The notes beneath the pieces are model-generated. The model made no database searches. It had not been told where the DNA came from and saw nothing but the letters and a program-made list of their open reading frames with translations. A stretch of 64,000 bases of DNA. Origin: Thalassia testudinum. Lineage: Eukaryota; Streptophyta; Magnoliopsida; Alismatales; Hydrocharitaceae. Shown in pieces: positions 12,679 through 21,736 of this stretch. The DNA is taken from contig JAZHRO010000036.1 of assembly GCA_037157565.1 (NCBI GenBank), positions 17,286,501 through 17,350,500 of the forward strand, written 5' to 3'. How positions within the stretch are numbered: the stretch's first letter is position 1; each line of letters starts with the position of its first letter. The position numbers and the translations under genes are program-made.

Positions 12679-12697
12679 GATACCCCCATGCCTAAGT
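12679..12697 (-). promoter_or_regulatory. Polypurine tract of the minus-strand Athila-like element
   Basis: The minus strand reads CTTAGGCATGGGGGTATC directly before TGATAGG of the LTR. It matches the tract of the Athila copies (AGGCATGGGGGTA). Confidence 0.85.
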
Positions 12698-14014
12698 TTT
12701 GCTAGTCCCGAGCAAAATCATATGAATTAGACCAAGTTTCTAGGTAGGATTTTATCGTAACGATGTCCTACTATGCCGCTCCTCTAAAGACTAGATCAAA
12801 GTACCAACTATAGGCCTAAAGGTACTCAAGTACCAACCAAGATATAGACTTGACCAGCCTCAGCCTTGGGTCCGCTGCGAAGGTTTCTAAGGCCCGCAAA
12901 AACTACTCAAAGGTTCATTGACCCCAGCGGTTAAAGAACTCATGCGTATGTGCAACGAGTCTAGGTTCAATTTGCCAGTGCATTTTTGATAAGAGAGATA
13001 GATATTTATTTTGAGAGTTTTCTCTCTTTTCTTTTTAAATTCCCTTAAGTCCAACATCGGATTAGCCCTAAACACGATCTGTATCAGATTCCTTATCCCC
13101 ACCATCAATCCTCGTAGCATCCCTGGCAATCAATGCTTCGAGATATCACCACCCATGGCAAACCCCCAGAACACTAGCTTTCGACACTTCGGGATAGTGC
13201 CACCCATGGCGTTCTGTAGCTAAATTCAGACCATGACAATTGACATTTCGAGATAATGCCGCCCATGGCATCTGAACCAGCACAAGGTGCTTCTGTGCCC
13301 CCGGTAGGATAGTTAGATATCCTAAGAGACAAGCACCGAGGAGACGATATGTTATAACGCATCTTTGAGGGGAGTATTTTTTTATTCCTCCTCTCCACGC
13401 TAGGAACTCGTCTAATCAACTTGTGTCTTCGAGCCGCTCCTAAGTCAAATTTTCAGGAAAACCTTTTTAGAGCTGAACACTTGTTTGAAATTATTCTTCA
13501 TTACACACACTGAACCAAACCGGTGTGTGATTTTTTGGGTGCTTAAGTTACCAAGTCCCGTAAACTAAAGGGTAGGCAATGGGGTCGAATATTCCCTAAG
13601 CCTTAGACTTAATACATCAGCCTCGCAACTCCCTTAACCTCTTGATGAATAGTCTAGATCTTAACAAGTACGTGAGTGTTTAAGCCCTAAAACTTTCCCA
13701 AGAGGCCTAAAGTCGGTATCCCTCACTTATCTCCTTCTCATAGCACTTTAGAACTTAATTAATCATTCCTTCTAGCCCAAAACTTAGGTAACTCTTCCAT
13801 AATCAAATGCTGGGACCAGCACAATTTTTGCATCTTTTCCTCTATGTCTCTCTCTTCTTCTCTTTCTTTTTCCTCCTACAATTCTACTCACAAAGATTTC
13901 ATCTCTCTCTTTTTTTTATGCAATATGCATGCCCTAACTGCATGCAGAATATGTATAAATGCTATGAACAAGCTTAGGTTATACCCCCCATGCCTAAATC
14001 TGATAATGTCCTCA
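12698..14014 (-). other. 3' noncoding region of the minus-strand element
   Basis: It corresponds in position and length to 27777-29197 of the Athila. On the minus strand it starts with GAGGACATTATCAGA and a G-rich tract (13981-14014), the same landmark that follows pol in copies 1 and 2. No gene is supported. Confidence 0.6.
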
Positions 14015-15219
14015 TTGGAAAGCAAAAACAAGGAAAGATATTACCTGTGGTGGAGTTGGGATGTCTTCCAACAAGTGATTCTCACAAATCGGGCTCTAGA
14101 AGTGAAGCAAAAGGAGACCTAAAGAAGATACGTAACAAACTTGGCCTAGAGACTAAGTAACCCAGTATGTTGGCAAGCTAGTGATGGAGAGTAATGATAA
14201 ATGCTCGCCAGATGCAGGTGAAAATAGGGTACTGTTGATCTATTGTTGGAGGTTTCACATAATACACTTGAGTAGTGACCTCTAGGAGTGTGCGGCGAGG
14301 AGGCAAAAGCACCTCAAGCAGATATGTGTGGGAAAAAGAGGGTACGAAGAAGGATACCCTAAGGATGATAGGCTGTCATGGACAAGCGTCAATCCATACC
14401 CACACTCTACCGCAAGGTGTATTGGTCTAGTTACCCCCCCATAAAGCATGAATGTAAGCAAAGATTTTAGGAAGTTGTTTCTGCATGAGTGTAGGTCTCT
14501 CAGTTGCAGGGTAGGGACGAGGGTCAAAGAGGGCTTGAGAGGTTCAACATTCATCCTCACAACCATTCCCATTCCTAAATGTCACCAGAAGCTGCCTTAG
14601 TTACTAAATGACTTTCATGCTGCTTATCATTGGTGTGTGCATCCTAGAATGGGCCCAAATGTTCATCTTCTAAATTGAACCGATCAAGGGTGTCTCCCAT
14701 TTCATTATCATGTAAAGATGGGTTGGAAGCAATAGGAGTGTAAGTGTCCTCAACAACGACATCCCCAGGTTCTTGTTCAATGCTAAGATCCTACCCTTGG
14801 GATGTATAGATTCCTTCATCAAGAGTATCAATTGCTTCCTTTTCTTCCCAATGTTTGAGAGAATGATCTTTATAGTCAAAAGTAGGTAGGAATCTGGATT
14901 TGGCTAAATCAGTAAGATCCTCAGGGGATAAGTCCTTGAACAAAATATATTTCCCCCTAGAGTCACTCCATACTCTGAGTCCAGGCCCTTAAAGTCATTA
15001 TCATCCCCTTCTACGTTTCTTCCCTGGGTCTCAAAAAAATCTTCAAAGCCATGATCAAGCGTTTCCTTGTCTTCCTCAAAAATCAACTCTACATGTCCCT
15101 AAGACCATTATTGATCCAAGTCTTCTAATTCAGTATCAATTTCCTCATAGTCACCTATGTTGGGTACTTGTGAATCCTCAAAATATTCAATGACAGGTGT
15201 TGGTCCCCTGAGTAGAGGA
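14015..15219 (-). pseudogene. 3' end of the non-autonomous element's coding region, acidic remnant
   Basis: Short minus-strand frames between about 15200 and 14640 encode acidic stretches such as DYEEIDTELEDLDQ and FEEDKETLDHGFEDFFETQ, broken by stops and shifts. Their composition resembles the acidic part of the ORF at 8165-9470, so this may be the 3' continuation of the same kind of ORF in the neighbouring tandem copy. No pol motif is present. Between about 14600 and 14015 nothing coding can be supported. It ends where the copia LTR starts at 15220. Confidence 0.4.
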
Positions 15220-15939
15220 TGTAGGATCTTGAAACACACTATTCTACGTACACAAACAATCAAACAAAATATTAGTAATAACAAGAAAGAGTTGTACAAA
15301 AATCAAACCATAGAAAATGACACAAGATATATAGTGATTCCCCACTCAGTTGGGTAGTCCACTACCTAAGCCTCCCAAGTTAAGATTTTTAACCCAATTC
15401 CCTCAACCCTAAGGGAATCAATTTACTAAACGAGGTAATTAATGGGTTACCTCAACCCAAGTATAAGAAACGGGTTTGTTATAACCCAAGGAGCAAAAGC
15501 TCAAGTACAAAATAAGAACTAGTGTAAGATAAGTAAAAATCTTACAAAAAAATACCTAAGCCTCTCAACAATTATTAAAAAAAATACCAATTTGAGAACC
15601 TAGGAAGGATGTGAATTGCTTCTTAGATACGTGAAGAAAACACGTCAATGTGTTTACAAATCGTAGAGAGATTGAGAGCAGCAAACAACTTCTCTTCAAA
15701 ATATGGTGGAAATATGAAACTCTAGCTCTAGGATTTTTTCCTCTATTTCTTGTGTTTCTTGTGTGCAAACTAAGAGTCCTAGGGTCTTTTAATAGAGTTA
15801 GGACCTTCATAATACGTCTACTAGACATTGGGGTCTAAATCCCAACGTTCATATTGCCAAAATAAAGTTTTTAGCCGTTCAAATTTGAGCCAATGGCTAA
15901 CTGGTACCGGTACTAGCTGCTCCTGACTTCCTGTAGCTA
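15220..15939 (-). repeat. Copia 3' LTR, segment 1 (LTR 3' end)
   Basis: It is homologous to 43685 onward: both begin TGTAGGATCT on the plus strand and share blocks such as GATTTTTAACCCAATTCCCT. It is interrupted at 15939 by the Tekay-like insertion and resumes at 41145. It carries one GGTACCGGTACT motif at 15903-15914. Confidence 0.88.
15935..15939 (+). repeat. Target-site duplication of the Tekay-like element (left)
   Basis: AGCTA here is repeated at 41140-41144, directly after the 3' LTR. Confidence 0.88.
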
Positions 15940-16099
15940 TGTAATGACCTGTTACATTTTTAGCTGGATAAGGAGTCTGCACATGTGCCCGGACGTCTGA
16001 ATGTGAGTTTTTTGTACTGTACTTTGCGCTCTGCACGTGGGTGGTGCACAGAGGCCCGCTCTCTCTCCTTCACCCCTCACCCAAACCTAACCCCTCTCC

Positions 16100-16107
16100 T
16101 ATATAAA
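16100..16107 (+). promoter_or_regulatory. TATA box of the Tekay LTR
   Basis: TATATAAA is followed by a pyrimidine-rich stretch, as in many plant LTR promoters. It lies only about 160 bp into the LTR, implying a short U3. The 3' LTR has TATGTAAA at the same place (near 38595). Confidence 0.6.
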
Positions 16108-17510
16108 CCCCCTCCCTACTACTTTCCTCTCCTCCTCACACCACTCAAGCCACCGCCACCTCCACCTTCTCCTGCGACAGCGACGTTCCCCTTCATCTCT
16201 GCTGCAACTGCGGTGAGGAAGGAGAGCCACCGACGAGGGGAAAGCGGGGAGGAGTAAGAGCGAGAGAGTGCAAGGGAGTGAGAGCAGAGGAGGAGGGAGA
16301 GGACCGCAGGAGCGCGGTGGAGCTCAACGAGGAGCTCGTAGGAGAGAGGAGGGCATCAGTGAGGAGCTGCTCAAGCTCCTGCGTCTACTGGAGCTGCCAC
16401 TACGGGTGGGGGGTGAGCAGGGCAAGCGGCGTGAAGAAGTTCTGATACTAGAAGTTTTCAGTATCAGATGTCTGGAGTGAAGTCCAGATGACTGGAGAGG
16501 CATCAGGATGTCAGGAGCTAAGGTCGGACGTTTGAAAGCACATATATCACGAGGTACATATCTTCTTGTGCCATGCAAATCATAGCGCAGGGGATGTCGA
16601 CTGACCATTGCATCTAAGGATGCTCGTACATAGGTGCAGGCTTTGGGAAGGTGCACGGTGTGCTTTCCCAAGTACTTTTGGACGTCCGATCACGTCGCCA
16701 GACGTCCGAAGGTACTTTCAGACGACCGGAGACCTTGTCTGACGTATGGAACTGCCCCCAGATGGCCGCAGAGGGAGTTTGGACGTCTGAATTAGCCACA
16801 GGAAGGGTTAAGACATCTGGGACTAGTCCCAGACATCTGATTTTGGTCAGTAACCATGTTTTTGTCCAATTTAAGGCCCAAACGGAATCAGATTTCCATA
16901 AACGAAGTACCATCGTTTTCCACTCGAGTTCCTCTACGTATTCATGCTGAGTATCTACTATTTTGAGCTCTTCTAATGTACATTGGTCGCTGGTACAGAT
17001 TACTAGCCAGTGGAGTGTTCGGGCTCCACGGAGACGACGAGCTCTGCAGCACAGGCCCCCATTCCTCCCGTGATACCCGGTAGAGTGGTTTAATTCAGTT
17101 GTTAATATTTAAATAAGAATGCACTTGGTTGGAATAGTCAGATTGAACTCTAAGATGTAGAATGAACCCTAAGGTAGAAATGAATGAGCCTATTTGAGTT
17201 GTACTGTTTATTCTAATGCATGGTTAAAATAAATTACTAGCAAATGCCTTTAATATAATTACGAGATGCATGTTAAAATATGAGCTACCTATATGTAAAT
17301 GAGAAATTGAACTATGAAATCACAAGTTGCATGTTTATGATTGAGAACTGAATTATGAAAACACGAGCTGCCTATAAATGGATGACGAACGAATTATGAA
17401 TAATGAGATCTGGATCTGGATAAATGAGATGAATATGAGCATGAACCCTACCGAGAATTAGGAGTAGAACTCTTGTGGATAAACGAAATCTGGAATGTAG
17501 ACGGGAAGTG

Positions 17511-17745
17511 TGCTGGCCATTGTGTACGCGGTACCAAGGAGAGCAACTGTCCCTTTTTAGTGTAGAGTGGAGATAGCCTCCCTTGGGTTGAGACCTGGGG
17601 TTAGGATTGGTCACTCTACACCGACTCCTGTTGGCCCTCGTGTACGTGGTACCAAGGCATGCTACTAGTGTAGGGAGGGAGCTAGCCACCCTACGGGGCC
17701 TGGGGTTCAGCTAGCCACCCTACACCAACTTTGTTAGTCCCTTTG
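17511..17745 (+). repeat. Imperfect tandem duplication (about 119-bp period) in the Tekay LTR
   Basis: Two units begin TGCTGGCC/TGTTGGCC, then GTGTACGYGGTACCAAGG, and end around CTCTACACC/CCCTACACC. The homologous duplication is present in the 3' LTR near 40015-40240. Confidence 0.65.
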
Positions 17746-17891
17746 GGCAAATCAGGGTAGTCAGACGAGGGTACACGGACAGTGGAGGGGCGAGATCGCT
17801 GTTCTAAGAGGGCAAGGCCCTATACTGTTCCATGTTGTACTTTGGGTGTACCTACTGGTAGAAACGACTGACCGCGTGCCAATGCAGGGTA

Positions 17892-17896
17892 GCTAC
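17892..17896 (+). repeat. Target-site duplication of the full-length Athila (left)
   Basis: GCTAC here is repeated at 31653-31657. The empty site GGGTAGCTACCC survives in the other Tekay LTR at about 40427. Confidence 0.95.
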
Positions 17897-18304
17897 TGTT
17901 TGCACCTCAAAACACGCCTATAAGAACGCCTTCTTATGCTATTTTCTAGCATTAACTATGCATATTATAATCCTGTAGTTGCATTTGTAAAAACGCTTGC
18001 ATGCATGCATTTAATTGAGAGGAGAAGAGAATGGAATAAATGGCTTGCATTTTTACATTTTTCTTCAAGTGTCTCTTTGCAAAAAGTCCCCTCTCCATAT
18101 TTTATTTTCATCTTTCTTTCTTCTTCCCACGGCTTTTCTCTTCTTCCCGCGGCTGCGTCCTTCCCACGGCTGCACTCTTCCCGCAGCTGCATGCAGCAGC
18201 CACGCAGCACCTCTTCCCATCACGTCTCCCTGCCAACGCCGCTCCCTACAGCTGCAACTAGCACGCCCTCTCCCTGCTGCAGCCAACACGCCCCTCTCCC
18301 CTCC

Positions 18305-18312
18305 TCTATAAG
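18305..18312 (+). promoter_or_regulatory. Probable TATA box of the Athila LTR
   Basis: TCTATAAG sits in a C/T-rich context about 410 bp into the LTR. The 3' LTR has the same sequence at about 29628. It is assigned by motif and position only. Confidence 0.5.
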
Positions 18313-19019
18313 TAGCTGCAGCTTCATCCTCGTGCCGGGGAGGGAGGTTGCAGCTACTGAAAAAAACCCGCAGCCACCTTCCTCGCCCGTTCTCCCCTCC
18401 CATACGCCGGCCCTCCGTCGAGGAGGCACCCGACGAGCAGGAGAACCCACTGTGGTGCTCACCACCACAGTGGGAACACCACCGCCCAGCTCTTCAACGA
18501 GCCGGTGGGCGTGGTGTTTTCTTTTCTCTTCGTTTTCATCTCCACGCCATTGCTGCCGCTTCAAGCTCCGAAGCTTGAAGCAGCAGCAGCAGCAGCTAAA
18601 CCGCGGCGACAGCAGCAGCAGCAGCACCCCCCGCCTCCTCCGCGACCTTCCCCGCAGGCGCGCAACCCTCCGCGCGCGTCTGCAGGCCCGTTCTCCGCCT
18701 CCGTCTCCGTTCTGTCCGCCTCGCAGTTGCACCCGTAGCCCGCCGCTGCGCGCACTGCAGCGGCCGGCTACGGCCTCGCGCCGACCCCCGCGAACCTCTG
18801 CAACCCTCCGCGACCGACTGTAGACTCCCCGCCGCCCTCTCCGAGCAAGCCATCGCCCGCTCTCCGTCCTCGCACCCGGTCTGCAGGAGACGTCTCACGT
18901 CCACTGCACGAAGGCGCGGTGCACCGCGACGATCAGACGTCCGCCTCCGCCTTCAGACGACGTAGAGTCAGACGTCTGCCGCCTCCGGCAGACGTCTTAA
19001 CTCGCACGTCCGCGATCAC

Positions 19020-19198
19020 TCCTTCGCCCTCTCTCTCTCTCCGCCGATCTCTCCCGCCCGCTCTTTCTCTCTCTGGCGCTCTCTCTCTCTCCGCGATCTC
19101 TATCTCTCTCTCTCTCTCTCTCTTTTTTTTTCACTTACAGCAACACACACACACCCATTCACCGACACACACACACACACACACTAATAGTAACTTAT

Positions 19199-19246
<48 letters not shown>

Positions 19247-19329
19247 CTATATATATATACTTATATATACATAGTATATCTATATAGTTATGTATACATA
19301 CATATAATATAATATATATATACATATAC

Positions 19330-19379
<50 letters not shown>

Positions 19380-19496
19380 CTCATATACATATATATATAT
19401 ATACATATCTATATACTTATACATATACACATATATATATACATATATCTAAATACATATATACTTATATACATATATACATAGCTATATACATAT

Positions 19497-19536
<40 letters not shown>

Positions 19537-19650
19537 CTATATATATATATATATATCTATATATATATATCAATACATATATACTTATACATTTATATAC
19601 ATATAGATATATTTACTCATATACATACATATGTACATATATTTTCACGT
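19020..19650 (+). repeat. CT, CA and TA/ATAC microsatellite tracts inside the Athila LTR
   Basis: A CT-rich run (19030-19125), CA runs (19143-19190), then long TA/TATC/ATAC runs. The matching tract in the 3' LTR (about 30343-30970) differs in repeat number at several points although the flanks are identical. Confidence 0.92.
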
Positions 19651-20340
19651 TATTTACTATACGCTGTATCATGGGGATATCTGCACCAGTTGCTGATATT
19701 CCCTGATACACGCGTACAAAAAAGCGTGGTCCCATACATCATCCATCCTTCATCCACACTCCACGCGGCACCTAGTCGTGTTGGTTGCGTCTCTCTAGAC
19801 GTCGGCTGACTCGACATAGTGCTACACTCCATCGTCACCTCCACCCCCACCCCTTTATATATATACTACATATAAATCTATAGCTACTATAGTTACTTTC
19901 TATCTGTTAGCTTCCTTCTTAGTAAAAAGATAAAAAAAGGTATAAAAGTGAAAAGATAATCTTTGATTTGCAGGTACCCCCGTCTTGCAAGTAGCAAGAC
20001 GTGTTTTGAAACTCTATTTTGGCTAAAAGCCAAGGACACAATTTTGAGGGTGTGCCTCAAGAACAAGGATTACCAAAAAAAAACCTAAATAAGAAAAATA
20101 CCAAAAACAGAATAAACAAACGGAAGAGACGCGTTTTAAGGAAAACGTAGAAACTCGACTTGAACCCCACTTCCCTGAGTTCGACCCTGGGCCTAAAAGT
20201 GACAAGATAAAATCAATTAGGCCAGGTTAAAAATTTTGTAAAGAGATGGTTAGGTTTGAATTAGGTTAACCACTATACATATTTCAACGATAAAAACATC
20301 ATATTAACAACCTATCCAGGCCGACCCATCATGACTTTTC

Positions 20341-20358
20341 TGGCGCCGCTGCCGGGGA
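20341..20358 (+). promoter_or_regulatory. tRNA-Asp primer binding site
   Basis: TGGCGCCGCTGCCGGGGA matches the complement of the plant tRNA-Asp 3' end at 17 of 18 positions. It starts 9 bases after the LTR. It primes minus-strand DNA synthesis. Confidence 0.92.
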
Positions 20359-21736
20359 GGTGCGCTTTCGAGTAAGTTTCTATCCAATTCCTTTAAATTT
20401 GTCTCTTCTCTTTTCACGGGTATTGTTGTTTTTTTGGTGTGCAGGTGAACTTGGTGGAAGGAGAAGGAAAGCAGACAAAGTCGGGAACGAGAGCAGATCC
20501 AAGGCGGGAATGAGAGCGTGAAGACGCCGACATCGCATTGGAGCTTCGCACACATTGCCGAACAAGTAGGTTTTCTTTTCTCATCAAATTAGGGTTAACT
20601 TGCCACCACAATAAAAAAAAATTTAAAAACTAAAAACTAGAAAAACTTCTTGGGATTTCTTGAGGGCAAGTGGATTAAAATTCACTTGATTGATTGGTTG
20701 TCTTCACTCCCACTGCCCCGGATTTCCCACCTTACTTCGCATAGCGAAAATCCGAGAATCTTCATTCTTAGATTTTTCGCCGTGGGAAGTATTCTTTGAG
20801 GCAAAGAAAAAGATTGCTTGTATCCCTCTTTTGCCTCACTTATCTTTAATTCAGGATCACATTTTTGGTGGGGAGACTTGGAATTGAGTTGATTCCAACC
20901 CCACCACGACTTTTCAAATTTGCCTGTGATTCGATCCTGAATACTTCAACCCCAAAAATTTTATTTTCTTTATCTCTTGGTTGAAGCCTTGTGTGTGGAA
21001 ATCATTTCTGGTGATTGGGAGCGCTTGAATTGAAGTGCTTTGGCTCCCTGTCACATTGATATAAAACTGATTCGTGCATCCACACTTAGAAATCTCCATT
21101 TAGGGTAGCCCATTGCATTTTAGCATGCATTAACTAACTGATAATTGAAGAAGGGTTTCTTGGGTTTTAGAAGGAAAACCTGTATTTTTGCAAAAAACCC
21201 GGAGATTGGTTGAATTGGTAATTCAGCAAAACCCTAAAATTCATACTACTTAAGGCTGAACTCTAAAAACCATTCGCCAATAAAAACTTCAATTCGGGGA
21301 GATTTCCCCGTTGCATGCTTGTTCTTACACACTCTTAAAATCAATCACTTGGGCATTACCCGTAAACAACGCCCTTCACATTCCAAAAGCACTTGACCCT
21401 AAGCCTCTAATTAAAACTGGTAGTAACTTGACCCTTACTGAGGATTGGAGGTCTAACTACCTGTGTGTAGCGACTACGTGCTGGTGAGAGTTCCCGCGTG
21501 CTATCGGGTGTCTAAGACTGGGGCAAACGGCCTTTCAATCTGGCCCGGTGGTTCCGCGGTGCTCGCATTCGGTTCCGTAATTCGTGATAGTAGGTAACTT
21601 AGATCTTTAGGTCTAAGGGCACACTGTAGAGGTTAGGAACTTGACTGTATTGATTTGTAATCAAGTGTACCTTTGCGGCGTCATTTCTCTCATCCCTATT
21701 CCCTTCTCATCTCCCCAATTCTTCCTGCGGTAGTGC
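20359..21736 (+). other. 5' leader of the full-length Athila
   Basis: This 1.4-kb region between primer site and gag has no supportable gene. It would be expected to hold packaging and dimerisation signals, none of which I can identify by motif. Confidence 0.75.

Larger units (their letters stand above)
8165..15219 (-). mobile_element. Non-autonomous Athila-like element pieces around one shared LTR
   Basis: Read on the minus strand, the order is internal 3' region (15219 to 12698), polypurine tract (12697-12679), LTR (12678-10739), primer binding site (10736-10719), leader, then an ORF region (9470-8165). An LTR with a tract upstream and a primer site downstream is the junction of two tandem copies (LTR-internal-LTR-internal-LTR). 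No RT, RNase H or integrase is visible, so it would need proteins from another element. Copy 1 cuts it at 8165 and the copia element cuts it at 15219. Confidence 0.7.
15940..17896 (+). repeat. Tekay 5' LTR, segment 1
   Basis: It aligns with 38403-40433 of the 3' LTR. It contains a TATA box, clusters of GACGTC-like palindromes (about 15980 and 16460-16850) and an imperfect tandem duplication at 17511-17745. It is broken at GCTAC by the Athila insertion. Confidence 0.92.
17897..20331 (+). repeat. 5' LTR of the full-length Athila
   Basis: It runs from TGTTTGCACC to GACCCATCA. In order it holds a short U3 with GCATGCATGCATTTAATT, a GC-rich block at 18130-18900, a GACGTC cluster (18930-19010), CT, CA and TA microsatellites (19020-19650), the GTTGCTGATATTCC block (19690), and the U5 box CTTCCCTGAGTTCGACCC (20167). 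Confidence 0.95.

Noticed and set aside
18590..18630. CAG-type repeat suggesting a poly-Gln protein
   Set aside because: It is a short microsatellite in the LTR, present identically at the other LTR, and not part of a gene.
17936..18823. 295-codon open frame inside the Athila LTR (also at 29259-30146)
   Set aside because: It lies wholly within the LTR, is Ser/Pro/Arg-rich because of GC-rich simple sequence, overlaps the TATA region, and copy 1 does not preserve it.
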